A stretch of 64,000 bases of DNA from JASHPR01 sp963808705 (GCA_963808705.1 CAWEHB010000010.1:68262-132261), one strand, 5' to 3'. Shown: positions 24,646 through 36,035, counted from the stretch's first letter. Translations and numbers: made by a program. Notes: a model not told the origin generated them from the letters alone.

Positions 24646-25613
24646 CCCGCCCGCTCTCGGTGGCCGTCCTGGTCAAGCAGGTCCCGCTGGCCGAGGACTT
24701 CCGGCTCGGCCCGGACGGCAGGCTGGTGCGCGACGACGTGCCGCTGGAGGTGAACCCGTACTGCCGCCGCGCGATCGCCAAGGGCGTCGAGCTCGCCGCG
24801 GGAGGCCGTTGCGTGGCGTTCACGCTGGGCCCGCCGGCCGCCGAGGAGGTGCTGCGGGAGGCCGTGGCGGCCGGGGCCGCCGAGGGCGTCCACCTGTGTG
24901 ATCCGGCCTTCGCCGGCTCCGACACGCTCGCCACCGCGCGGGCGCTCGCGGCCGCGATCCGCGCCGGCCCGCCGTTCGACCTGATCCTCGCCGGGCTGAA
25001 CTCCGTCGATGCCGACACCGGCCAGGTCCCGCCCGAGCTCGCGGAGCTGCTCGGACTGCCGTTCGCCAGCGGTGTCCGGCACCTGGAGATCGCGGGCTAC
25101 GCGGCCCGGGTCAGCTGCGAGCGGGACGACGGCACCGCGGAGCTCCTGGTGCCGCTCCCGGCGGTGCTGAGCGTGGCCGAGCGGCTCTGCGCGCCGGCCA
25201 AGTACGGGCCCGCGGAGCGGGCGGCCGTCCCGGCGGAGCGGATCAGGCTGGTGCGCGCCGCCGGCCTCGGGCCGGGCCCCTGGGGCGCCGCGGGCAGCCC
25301 CACGAGCGTCGGCGAGGTCCGCGCCTACGAGCACCGGCGCGATTGCCGCGTCCTGGCGGGCCCGCTCGCGGCCCAGGTTCTCGAGGCGGTCGGGCTGCTC
25401 GCCGAGCGGGGCGCGCTGCCCTGGGGGGCGGGCCGGCCGACGGCAGGCCGGAGCCGGGCCACGGCGCGCCGGTCACCGCGCCCGGGTCCTCCGGGCGGCC
25501 GCGCGGCGGGCTCCGGGTCGTCGTCGCGGTGCTCGAGCCCGGGCGGCCGCCACTGGCCGCCGAGCTGCTCGGCGCGGCGGCCCGGCTCGCGGCGGACGTC
25601 GGCGGCACGGTGA
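24642..25613 (+). CDS. etfB: Electron transfer flavoprotein beta subunit (frame overruns into EtfA)
   Basis: The ETF beta fold is seen to residue ~262: VAVLVKQVPLAEDFRL, VEVNPYCRRAIAKGVEL-type segments, ILAGLNSVDADTGQVPPELAELLG and LPAVLSVAERLCAPAKY. That is the usual EtfB length. The last ~60 residues are arginine/serine-rich and look like out-of-frame EtfA sequence. A run of six G at 25423-25428 lies exactly at the change; one extra G would join EtfB to EtfA in a single frame. So this is either a separate EtfB with a junk tail, a natural fusion broken by a base loss, or an assembly error in the homopolymer. ETF shuttles electrons between flavoprotein dehydrogenases and the quinone pool. Confidence 0.75.
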   Translation: MTRPLSVAVLVKQVPLAEDFRLGPDGRLVRDDVPLEVNPYCRRAIAKGVELAAGGRCVAFTLGPPAAEEVLREAVAAGAAEGVHLCDPAFAGSDTLATARALAAAIRAGPPFDLILAGLNSVDADTGQVPPELAELLGLPFASGVRHLEIAGYAARVSCERDDGTAELLVPLPAVLSVAERLCAPAKYGPAERAAVPAERIRLVRAAGLGPGPWGAAGSPTSVGEVRAYEHRRDCRVLAGPLAAQVLEAVGLLAERGALPWGAGRPTAGRSRATARRSPRPGPPGGRAAGSGSSSRCSSPGGRHWPPSCSARRPGSRRTSAAR

Positions 25614-26488
25614 CCGCGGTCTGCGCCGAGCCGGCCGATCCTGCCGAGCTGGGAGCGCGCGGGGCCGACCGGGTGCTGGTGCTCAGCTCGGCCACCGGTG
25701 CCCCGGTGGCCGAGGAGGACGTCGCGGGGCTGGTGGCCGCCCGGGCCGGCGAGCTCGGCGCGTGGGCGATCCTCGCCCCGGGCACGTCGTTCGGCCGTCA
25801 GGTGGCGGCCAGGATCGCGGCCCGGCTCGGCGCCGGGCTGACCGGCGACGCCATCGAGCTGACCACGGCCGGGAGCCGGATGATCGCCTGGAAGCCGGCC
25901 TTCGCCGGGCGACTGGTGGCGGCGATCTCCGCGCGCTCCGTCACCGCGCTGGCCACGCTGCGGCCCGGCGCCTTCGCGCCGCTGGCCAGCGGCCGGCGGG
26001 CAGGCGCGGCCGTGTCCACCGCCCTGGTCGAGCCGGCCGCCGCGGTCCGGGAGGTCAGCCGCACCCGGGACGCGGGCGCGGCGCCGCTGGTGCGGGCGGA
26101 CTGCGTGCTCGCGGTCGGCGCCGGGGTGCCCCCGGAACGCTACGGTGAGCTGAGCCGGCTGCGCGAGCTGCTCGGCGCGGAGCTCGTCGGTACCCGCAAG
26201 GTGACCGACCAGGGCTGGCTGCCCCGGAACCGCCAGGTGGGCCTCACCGGGCACTCGCTGAGCCCGCGGCTGTACCTGGCCCTCGGCGTGTCCGGGAAGT
26301 TCAACCATCTCGTCGGCGTCCGCCGCGCGGGCACGGTGCTCGCGGTCAACCACGACCCGCAGGCCCCGGTGTTCCGCGGCGCGGACATCGGGATCGTGGG
26401 CGACTGGATGCAGACCGCGCACCTGCTCACCGAGGCGCTGGCCCGCGAGCTGGCCCGCGCCGAGCCGGACACCGCCTCGCGCGCGTAG
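25343..26488 (+). CDS. etfA: Electron transfer flavoprotein alpha subunit
   Basis: The recognisable protein runs from LRVVVAVLEPG (~25516) to the end. It contains ILAPGTSFGRQVAARIAARL in the N domain. The C-terminal FAD domain has VGTRKVTDQGWLP, QVGLTGHSLSPRLYLALGVSG and IVGDW. In this frame the only start before the conserved part is TTG 25343, deep inside etfB and without a good ribosome site. That supports a frameshifted etfB-etfA fusion. No ETF-dependent acyl-CoA dehydrogenase is nearby. In this setting the ETF could take electrons from a pathway dehydrogenase or pass them to the oxygenase; both are guesses. Last gene of the operon. Confidence 0.78.
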   Translation: MPRPGGPARGPGSRGGRAARRAGRAALGGGPADGRPEPGHGAPVTAPGSSGRPRGGLRVVVAVLEPGRPPLAAELLGAAARLAADVGGTVTAVCAEPADPAELGARGADRVLVLSSATGAPVAEEDVAGLVAARAGELGAWAILAPGTSFGRQVAARIAARLGAGLTGDAIELTTAGSRMIAWKPAFAGRLVAAISARSVTALATLRPGAFAPLASGRRAGAAVSTALVEPAAAVREVSRTRDAGAAPLVRADCVLAVGAGVPPERYGELSRLRELLGAELVGTRKVTDQGWLPRNRQVGLTGHSLSPRLYLALGVSGKFNHLVGVRRAGTVLAVNHDPQAPVFRGADIGIVGDWMQTAHLLTEALARELARAEPDTASRA

Positions 26489-26510
26489 CCGCGCCACGGG
26501 CACCGCGGCG

Positions 26511-27065
26511 TCAGCCGAGCAGCCGCTCCACCCGGGACAGCGTCTCCCGGAGGTTGGCCTTGGAGGTGGCCGCCTGCGCGTCGCCCGGTGACAGCCAGCG
26601 CAACGGCGCTTCCGGATTTTCCGGCCGGACCGCCTCCGGGGCGTGGGTGGCCAGCACGAACCGCAGGTCGGCGTGGTGGTGCGCGGGTTCGGCGCGGTTC
26701 GCCGGGACATCGACGATCACCACATGCCGGAGCTGTGCGTCCGGCCACGGCTCCAAGTCGGTCAGCCCGGTCTCCTCGGCGGCCTCCCGCAGCGCGATGG
26801 CGAGCGGGTCGCTCTCGCCCGGGTCACCGTGCCCGCCGACCTGGAGCCAGGCCTGCTGGCGCTGGTGCCAGCGCAGCAGCACCCGGTTGGACGCCGGATG
26901 CACGATCAGCGCGGACCCGGTGACGTGCAGGGGCATCGTGCGCAGGAACGGGTCGGCCGCGGCCTCCGCGAGCGCGAGCACCCGCTCCACGTCGGCGGCC
27001 TCGGCCTCGCCGTGCGGGCGGTACCGGCCGAGCAGGCTGAGCAGGGGATCAGGGGCAGGGCACAT
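26511..27065 (-). CDS. Nudix hydrolase
   Basis: 184 residues with a complete Nudix box, GDPGES followed by LREAAEETGL, which binds Mg2+ for cleavage of nucleoside diphosphate-linked compounds. The N-terminal ~45 residues are helical, and HVTGSALIVHPASNRVLL begins the fold. It is convergent with the B6 operon (23 bases from etfA) and unrelated to it as far as can be seen. Substrate unknown. Confidence 0.85.
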   Translation of the reverse strand: MCPAPDPLLSLLGRYRPHGEAEAADVERVLALAEAAADPFLRTMPLHVTGSALIVHPASNRVLLRWHQRQQAWLQVGGHGDPGESDPLAIALREAAEETGLTDLEPWPDAQLRHVVIVDVPANRAEPAHHHADLRFVLATHAPEAVRPENPEAPLRWLSPGDAQAATSKANLRETLSRVERLLG

Positions 27066-27145
27066 GGGCGGGCGTTGCTCCGGCGGAACGCGATCGTGGG
27101 ATGAACGGCGGCGCGGACATCAGGCTAGCGTCAGCTGCCGGCCGG

Positions 27146-28120
27146 TCAGGGCTTCTTCGCCCGGCTCGGCGCCACGCGCGGCGGCTCGTCCGGCTGCTTC
27201 GGGTACACCGGCGGCCACGGCGCGTCCAGCAGCCCGCTGGCCCGGTCCCGCGCGCTCATCGCCAGCAGCGGCTCCAGCGACTGCGGATCGTCGTTCATGC
27301 CCAGCCACGGGTCGCCCGCGGCCTCCAGCCGGGCCGTCAGCGACGCGATCGTGAACTGGTCCGGGTGGATGTCGTCGAGCTCCGCCCAGGCGACCGGGGT
27401 GGACACCTGCGCGCCCGGCCGGGCCCGGACCGACCAGGCGCCGAACACGGTCTTGTGCGGCGCGTTCTGGTTGTAATCGACGAACACCCGCTGCCCGCGC
27501 TCCTCCTTCCACCACGCGGCCGTGATCAGGTCGGGCCTGCGGCGCTCCAGCTCGCGCGCGGCGGCGACGGCGGCCGCGCGGACCTGGTAGGAGTCCCAGC
27601 GCGGCTGCAGCCGGACGTACACGTGCAGGCCGCGGTTGCCCGTGGTCTTGGGGTAGCCGGCGATGCCGAGCCCGGCCAGCAGCTGCTGCAGCTCCCGCGC
27701 GGCCCGGCGGATGCCGGCGAAGTCCACGCCCGGGGTCGGGTCCAGGTCGATCCGCAGCTCGTCGGCATGGCCGGGATCGCTGACCAGGTAGGGCCAGACG
27801 TGGAAACCCAGGCAGCCCAGGTTCACCGCCCACAGCACGTGGTCCAGGTCGGCGGCGATCAGCGCCCGCGCCGTGGTGCCGTTGGGCGTGGACACCATGG
27901 TGGTCTGCAGCCAGTCCGGCGCGCTGGCCGGCACCCGCTTCTGGAAGAACGACGGCCCGCCCGCGCCGTCCGGGAACCGCTGCAGCAGCACCGGGCGCCC
28001 GCCCATCGCCCGCATCAGCGGCCCGGCCACCCGCAGGTAGTACTCGGCCAGGTCGCCCTTGGTCTCGCCCCGCTCGGCGAACAGCACCTTGTCCGGGTGC
28101 GTGATCAGCCCGCCGCGCAT
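27146..28120 (-). CDS. LigD-type DNA polymerase/primase domain protein (NHEJ)
   Basis: 324 residues from ATG 28120, which shares one base with the upstream stop (TGATG), so the genes are coupled; the longer frame to 28228 overlaps the upstream gene. Archaeo-eukaryotic primase-type polymerase domain: ITHPDKVLFAE, FFQKRVPASAPDWL, catalytic Asp pair in ELRIDLDPTPG, and GYPKTTGNRGLHVYV. Actinobacteria often encode this domain apart from the ligase and nuclease parts. It fills gaps during Ku-dependent end joining. No ligase or Ku gene is in the window. Confidence 0.87.
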   Translation of the reverse strand: MRGGLITHPDKVLFAERGETKGDLAEYYLRVAGPLMRAMGGRPVLLQRFPDGAGGPSFFQKRVPASAPDWLQTTMVSTPNGTTARALIAADLDHVLWAVNLGCLGFHVWPYLVSDPGHADELRIDLDPTPGVDFAGIRRAARELQQLLAGLGIAGYPKTTGNRGLHVYVRLQPRWDSYQVRAAAVAAARELERRRPDLITAAWWKEERGQRVFVDYNQNAPHKTVFGAWSVRARPGAQVSTPVAWAELDDIHPDQFTIASLTARLEAAGDPWLGMNDDPQSLEPLLAMSARDRASGLLDAPWPPVYPKQPDEPPRVAPSRAKKP

Positions 28121-28497
28121 CAGTAGCGTTCCACCAGGTGGGCGCGGCGGGCCGGAAGCTCGTACGGCTCGGGCCAGAAGTCGGCTATCCGGGCGATCCG
28201 GCCGTCGGAGTCCAGGTCGAAGAAGCACAGCCCGGGGTAGCGGTCACCGGCCTCGGCCATCTGGATCCAGCTCGCCGCGTGCTGGCCCTGCCCGACGATC
28301 CGCAGCACGGTCAGGTGCCAGTCGCCGGGGAAGCCCTCGGCGTTGAACCGGAGGTACGCGGCCCGCCCGCGCACCCGCTCCCGGGTCTGCGGCGCCTCGT
28401 ACACGACGTCCTCGGCGATCAGGCCGGCGAACGCGGCCCAGTCCCTGGCTTCCGCCGCTGCCCAGTAGGCCGCCACCACATCGTGCGCGTCATCCAT
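28120..28497 (-). CDS. SnoaL-like / NTF2-fold nuclear-transport-factor-like protein
   Basis: 125 residues with the cone-shaped NTF2 pattern: AAYWAAAEARDWAAFAGLIAEDVVYE, then VRGRAAYLRF, and a C-terminal GRIARIADFWPEPYELP. Such domains bind small hydrophobic ligands or act as isomerases/cyclases. The active residues are not evident. Overlaps the LigD-type gene by one base, giving a two-gene operon, though no functional link is obvious. Confidence 0.75.
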   Translation of the reverse strand: MDDAHDVVAAYWAAAEARDWAAFAGLIAEDVVYEAPQTRERVRGRAAYLRFNAEGFPGDWHLTVLRIVGQGQHAASWIQMAEAGDRYPGLCFFDLDSDGRIARIADFWPEPYELPARRAHLVERY

Positions 28498-28545
28498 GGG
28501 GCGACTCTACGACCCGGCCCAGGCCGCCGCGGGCGTGGCGCCGGC

Positions 28546-29145
28546 TCAGCTGGCCGGGACCGGCGGCAGGTGCAGTTCCTTGCGGATGAGCGCCGCCTGA
28601 GCCTCGACGGCGGCGTCGCCTGCCTTGCGCGCGCTGTCCAGCTTCCCCAGCGCGACCAGCGTCTTCGCCCGGGCCTGCCGCAAGGTCACCCGGAACCGGG
28701 CCTGGTTGGCCCGGATCAGCGCCTGGGCGGTGGCCTCGACCGCGGCCGGGAACTTGATCGCGGCAAGCTCCTTGTCGAACTGTCGCTCCGTGGCCACCTC
28801 CGCCCTCAGCTCCGCCTTGGCCCCGGCCAGGTTGTCGCGCTCGTCGTCGGCGTAAGCGTCCTCCTCGACATCGAGCTGCTTGTCGCTGGGATCGGCGATC
28901 GCCAGGTAGCTGCGCGCGGCCGCGGCCAGTCTCACCGCCGCCGGGGACGGGGGATTCGGGTCAGGGGGCGGCCCCTGCTGCCGCTTCCCGAAGGCCAGGA
29001 ACCAGACGGCCGCGACCACCAGCACCGCCGCCAGGGTCGGGGCGATCGCGACGATGACGCTTCCGCCCTTGTCCCTCTTCTCCGGCTCGTCGTACTCGTC
29101 GTACTCGTCGGCCTCGTCGAAGTCCCTGTACCTTTGGCTGGTCAC
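28546..29145 (-). CDS. Single-pass membrane protein of unknown function
   Basis: 199 residues. The N-terminus is very acidic and tyrosine-rich (DEADEYDEYDEP), then one membrane segment at ~30-52, a Pro-rich linker, and a helical external domain rich in Ala, Glu and Lys that may be coiled coil. I recognise no family. Topology suggests a cytoplasmic tail and an extracellular helical domain. Confidence 0.65.
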   Translation of the reverse strand: MTSQRYRDFDEADEYDEYDEPEKRDKGGSVIVAIAPTLAAVLVVAAVWFLAFGKRQQGPPPDPNPPSPAAVRLAAAARSYLAIADPSDKQLDVEEDAYADDERDNLAGAKAELRAEVATERQFDKELAAIKFPAAVEATAQALIRANQARFRVTLRQARAKTLVALGKLDSARKAGDAAVEAQAALIRKELHLPPVPAS

Positions 29146-29382
29146 GACGTACCTCCGCCGGTTCGGCCCGCTGGCTCCGCCGGGTCAGGCGCGCAGTCGA
29201 CAGGCATGGCTCCTTGGGGGCACGGCCCGCGTGCGTGACCGGTTCGAGTGGCGGGACCTGTCACAACACCCGCCCCGGCCGGCCTATCACGGCAATTGAA
29301 CCACTTTGCATCTCCGTCCGTGGTCGGATAAGGACACCTGGCGTGGTCATCCGGCCGTGCCAAGACGGGAGGCCGACCGCGC

Positions 29383-30387
29383 ATGGCTGCTGATCCAGGG
29401 CCCGCCGCCGTGCTCGCCTCGCCCGCCGCGCCGGCCCGGGACCAGGCCGCCGCCCCCGGCACCAGCGCCAGGCGGCTCTACCTGCCGACCGTCGTGGTCG
29501 CCGGGCTGGCCGCGTGGCTCTCCTGGCTCGGCTGGCAGGCACTCGCCCAGTACGGCCCGGTGGTGCATTCCATCTGGGCGGGCCAGTTCGAGCTGGCCGG
29601 GCCCGCGGTCACGGGTTTCGTGCTCGTCGTGTTCCTGGTCGAGCAGGTCCGCCCGGCGCAGCGGCGTCCCTTGCTGGCCCGCGGCCACCTCCTCGACATG
29701 GTCTACATGCTCGCCCACGCGCTGCTGGTGGTGCCGCTGATCGTGCTGCTCGGCGCGGGCTTCTCGACGGAACTGGCCCGCCTCGCCCCCTGGCTGGTGC
29801 TGCCGCGGCTCAGCGCGGTACCCGGCTGGTGCTTCATAGTCCTGGCCGTGCTGGCCATCGACGCCCTGGACTGGCTCATCCACCTCGGCAATCACCAGAT
29901 CACGTCCCTGTGGCGGCTGCACGCGGTGCACCACTCCCAGGAGGAGCTCAGCATCCTCACGACCTTCCGCGCCCATCCGCTGGTCCAGGTCAGCTTCCTG
30001 CTCACCGCCGTGCCGATCCTCGCGATCACGCACAACGCGGTGACTCCGGCCGCGGTGCTCACCATCTACGCGTGCCTGGGCGCGCTGCCGCACGCGAACG
30101 TGCGGTGGACCTACGGGAAGCTGGGCGCCGTCCTGGTCAGCCCCGCCTACCACAGGATTCATCACTCGGCGACCGGCCGGCTCGACATCAATCTCGGTAC
30201 GGTCTTCACGTTCTGGGACGCACTGTCACGCCGCGCGGTGTTTCCCGCCGCCGGAAGGGCCGTCACCCCGACGGGCCTGTCCGGCCGTCCGGTGCCGGTC
30301 GAGCAGTCCGGCGACCGGCCGCGTTTTGCCCGGACGTTCCTGACTCAATGGACTGAGCCCTTCACTCACTTACCTTCACTCACTTAG
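29383..30387 (+). CDS. Sterol desaturase / fatty acid hydroxylase superfamily membrane protein
   Basis: 334 residues with several membrane segments. The di-iron histidine clusters are visible: DWLIHLGNH, WRLHAVHHS and YHRIHHS. These enzymes hydroxylate or desaturate lipids at the membrane with O2. ATG 29383 is preceded by GGGAGG ~10 bases upstream. A small membrane protein gene follows 18 bases on and may be cotranscribed. Substrate is unknown. Confidence 0.82.
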   Translation: MAADPGPAAVLASPAAPARDQAAAPGTSARRLYLPTVVVAGLAAWLSWLGWQALAQYGPVVHSIWAGQFELAGPAVTGFVLVVFLVEQVRPAQRRPLLARGHLLDMVYMLAHALLVVPLIVLLGAGFSTELARLAPWLVLPRLSAVPGWCFIVLAVLAIDALDWLIHLGNHQITSLWRLHAVHHSQEELSILTTFRAHPLVQVSFLLTAVPILAITHNAVTPAAVLTIYACLGALPHANVRWTYGKLGAVLVSPAYHRIHHSATGRLDINLGTVFTFWDALSRRAVFPAAGRAVTPTGLSGRPVPVEQSGDRPRFARTFLTQWTEPFTHLPSLT

Positions 30388-30405
30388 GAGCGAGGTGTCG
30401 AAGCA

Positions 30406-30831
30406 GTGACCACAACCCGCCACCAGCGATCCGCCGCCCGCCGGCAGCGTTCCCCGCTGGGCCTCTGGATCCTGTACCTGTGCGACGCGGGGCTGATGAT
30501 CGCATCAGGCCTCATCCACCTGCACCTCTGGGACATCGCCTACCGGCACGTGAAGACGCTCGATCAGCTGTTCCTCGTCCAGGTGGTCGCGGCCCTGGCC
30601 CTCGCGGTCGCGCTCCTGGTCACGAGGCACCTGATCGTGGTGCTGGCCAGCCTGCTGCTGATGGCGGGCACCATCGTGGGCTTCTTGCTGGCGCGCTCGG
30701 TCGGCATCTTCGGGTTCAAGCTCACGTTCACCTCCGGCCTGGCGGACACCGTGCTCATCATCGAGATAGCGGCGGTCATCCTGCTGGCCATCACCGGCCT
30801 GCTGATGCGACGCTCCGGCGCCCGGGCCTAG
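30406..30831 (+). CDS. Small four-helix membrane protein
   Basis: 141 residues, GTG start. A basic N-terminus is followed by about four hydrophobic segments, the first containing YLCDAGLMIASGLIHLHLW. No family recognised beyond DoxX-like or DUF-type small membrane proteins. Follows the sterol desaturase-like gene closely; overlaps a convergent remnant by 41 bases. Confidence 0.65.
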   Translation: MTTTRHQRSAARRQRSPLGLWILYLCDAGLMIASGLIHLHLWDIAYRHVKTLDQLFLVQVVAALALAVALLVTRHLIVVLASLLLMAGTIVGFLLARSVGIFGFKLTFTSGLADTVLIIEIAAVILLAITGLLMRRSGARA

Positions 30832-31207
30832 CCGGCCGAGCCGCGGCCGCGGCCTCGGCCATCTTCTCGATCGGCCGGGCGGCAGCCCCGCCGATCATCA
30901 CGCCGAGGCCGATCGCGCCGAGCGTCAGCACCGTGCTCAGCCACACCATGGTCGTCACCGGCAGGGTGCAGGCGCCGATCAGCCGGGCGGCGCACTCGGC
31001 CAGCAGCAGCAGCCCCCAGATCGCGCTGAACAGCATCTCGAGCCGCCGGAACCGGGCCCAGCGGGTGGCCCGGGCCGACCCCACGCTCGGGCTGTCCAGC
31101 CCGGCGTTCGCCAGGATGATCGCCGGCAGCCCGGTGCTCGCCGCCCGGGGCCGCGAGATGCTGGACCTGCTCGAGCCGTCGCTGGGCGGGCACCTTATCC
31201 GGCCCAA
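30791..31207 (-). pseudogene. C-terminal remnant of a VC0807-like membrane protein
   Basis: Reads RWARFRRLEMLFSAIWGLLL, then ECAARLIGACTLPVTTMVWL and a last hydrophobic stretch, which resembles the C-terminal half of VC0807-type integral membrane proteins. The N-terminal membrane segments are missing and the start (TTG 31207) has no ribosome site. Most likely a 5'-truncated gene; a small intact membrane protein is possible. Confidence 0.45.
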
Positions 31208-31244
31208 GCCGGGCTCCGGGGCCGGGGCGTAACGGCCGGGCCGT

Positions 31245-32099
31245 CTAGCGGCCTAGCGGCCCGGCCGGCCACGGAGGCCCGGCGGCCAGCCGCTCGCGGA
31301 TCTGGCTCATGCGCTCGGCCGAGTCGTGCGGCATCTCCCACCGGGTCTCCAGCCACCAGGTGCAGCCCGCGTCGGCCCAGGGAGCGACCTTGGCCGCCGC
31401 GGCGGCCGGATCATCCGCCGGGGTCTCGCCGTCGGCCACGATGTCAAAGCCCGGCCCGGCCCCGTGGTCGGCCAGCCAGCTCCGCAGCGCCCGGACGTCG
31501 TCCGGGCCCGCCTCCCGGCCGCCCAGGTCGTACTGCGGGATGATGCCGTCGCAGCGCAGCGCCCGGCGCAGCGACTTCGGCCGCGGCCACACCCCGACCA
31601 CCCACAGCGGGACGCGCTCCTGGACCGGCCGCGCGGCCGCGGCTAGGTCCGCCCGGCCGGTGCCGTAGCGGTAATGCTGCCCGCGGTAGCTCGTGCCGCC
31701 GTCCCACAGCGCGCGGATCAGGTCGATGCCCTCGTCGAGCCGCTCGGCCCGGGCCCGCAGGTCGGTGAGCTCGGCGGTATCGGGAAGGTCGGTATCCACC
31801 GCGCCGACCCCGACCGCGAGGATCGCGCGACCGCCCGACAGCTGGTCCAGCGTCGCCACCTGGCTGGCGACCTTCCAGGGACGGCGCCAGGGCAGCGGGG
31901 TGAGCATGGTGCCGAGCCGGACCCGGGCGGTCCTGACGGCCATGGCGGCCAGCAGGGTCCACGCGTCCACGCCGTAGGCCGCCTCCCACACGAACACCCC
32001 GTCCCACCCCGCCTGCTCGGCCAGCAGCGCCTGGTCCAGTTGCTCGGTCGCGGTCCCGCCGGGGAGCACGACCCCGTAGCGCATGACGTGTTCGGCCAT
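31245..32099 (-). CDS. LLM-class flavin/F420-dependent oxidoreductase
   Basis: 284 residues with a luciferase-like TIM barrel: YGVVLPGGTATEQLDQALLAEQAGWDGVFVWE, TLLAAMAVRTARVRLGTMLTPLPWRRPWKVA and LDQLSGGRAILAVGVG. These enzymes use FMN or F420 and act on varied substrates. It begins 9 bases after aceE and could be cotranscribed with it. Substrate unknown. Confidence 0.82.
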   Translation of the reverse strand: MAEHVMRYGVVLPGGTATEQLDQALLAEQAGWDGVFVWEAAYGVDAWTLLAAMAVRTARVRLGTMLTPLPWRRPWKVASQVATLDQLSGGRAILAVGVGAVDTDLPDTAELTDLRARAERLDEGIDLIRALWDGGTSYRGQHYRYGTGRADLAAAARPVQERVPLWVVGVWPRPKSLRRALRCDGIIPQYDLGGREAGPDDVRALRSWLADHGAGPGFDIVADGETPADDPAAAAAKVAPWADAGCTWWLETRWEMPHDSAERMSQIRERLAAGPPWPAGPLGR

Positions 32100-32108
32100 G
32101 GCCCGGTC

Positions 32109-34913
<2,805 letters not shown>

Positions 34914-35143
34914 GTGGGGTTCCTTGCCTTCCTTAGCTGATGTCCCTTCTCATCCTCGTACGGGTCTGCCCGTAACGCATCTCTACCGCTTGGTAACCGG
35001 GCGGGCCGGGCGGCCGGAGCCCTTCACTTGGCTGGTTGCCTATGCCACGCTGGGGTACACCAGAAGCGGCTAGCAGCGCAGCTGAGCGGCGGCCGGTGAG
35101 CTGGCCGGGCCAGCGCGCGGAATCTGGTGAAGGAGGTGCACGC

Positions 35144-35371
35144 ATGCATGCTGTGGTCGGGGACCGGCTGCACGTGCGCGGGAACGCCGTCGGGCATCCT
35201 GACCGGACCGGGGAGATCGTGGAAGTCCGCGACTCGGGTGGCGCGCCGCCCTACCTGGTGCGGTTCGACGACGGCCATACCTGCCTGATCTTCCCTGGCC
35301 CTGATGCGATCGTCGAGCATCCGCCGAAGAAGACCCGGGCGGCGCCCAAGAAGAAGGCGGCGAAGGCCTAG
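35144..35371 (+). CDS. DUF1918 domain-containing protein
   Basis: 75 residues from ATG 35144, with a strong AAGGAGGTG upstream; a longer open frame to 35036 lacks support. VGDRLHVRG, GEIVEVRDSGGAPPYLVRFDDGHTCLIFPGPDA is the small SH3-like DUF1918 fold of actinobacteria. The C-terminus is Lys/Ala-rich. Function unknown. Confidence 0.85.
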   Translation: MHAVVGDRLHVRGNAVGHPDRTGEIVEVRDSGGAPPYLVRFDDGHTCLIFPGPDAIVEHPPKKTRAAPKKKAAKA

Positions 35372-35411
35372 CGGTGGGCACACCGGACCGGCGGCCGACG
35401 GCCCGTTCGGG

Positions 35412-35821
35412 ATGAAAACCGAGACTTTCCGGGTGCACACGGGTCGCCGGGACACCGTGTATGACATCACGGCGCAGTGCGCCGGCTTCGCCCGCCAGGC
35501 GTCCGCAGGCGGCGACGGGCTGCTGCACGTGTTCGTGCCGCACGCCACGGCCGGCGTCGCGGTGATCGAGCTCGGCGCGGGCAGCGACCGCGACCTGATG
35601 GCCGTGCTCGCCGACCTGCTGCCCGCCGACGACCGCTGGCAGCATGCGCACGGCTCGCGCGGGCACGGCCGTGCGCACGTGCTGCCGGCCTTCGTGGCAC
35701 CCTTTACGCTCCTCCCGGTGGTGGCCGGCGGCTCGCGCTGGGGACCTGGCAGGCGGTGGCAATTGTCGACCTAAATGTTGATAATCCGGACAGGCAGGTG
35801 CGGTTGTCGCTCATCGGGTAA
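35412..35821 (+). pseudogene. YjbQ-family protein (UPF0047) with a frameshift
   Basis: Starting MKTETFRVHTGRRDTVYDIT, then HVFVPHATAGVAVIELGAGSD, the His-containing motif HGRAHVLPAFVAP and FTLLPVVAGG. At ~35730 the frame changes: LALGTWQAVAIVDLNVDNPD and the natural C-terminus lie in the next frame, ending at 35821. One base appears lost in GGCGGCTCGCG. YjbQ proteins have thiamine-phosphate synthase-like activity in some tests; the biological role is unclear. Either a true loss or an assembly error; I cannot tell. Confidence 0.7.
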
Positions 35822-36035
35822 ACCTGTTAGCCGCGGGACGAGGTCAGGTCATGATCGACATTTTGGCTCTGTGCACGAATTGTGACTTGCGCGTCGGGCC
35901 TGCCCAGTGTGGACTGTCCGATCAAGAGGTGACAGCGCGAACAGCGCTGCGCCTGACTGCAACCGCCGCCCGCGGGCGGGGCGCGGCACCTGCCGCGCCG
36001 CGCCGGGCAGCGGGAAAGGACTCAGGAGGACGTCA

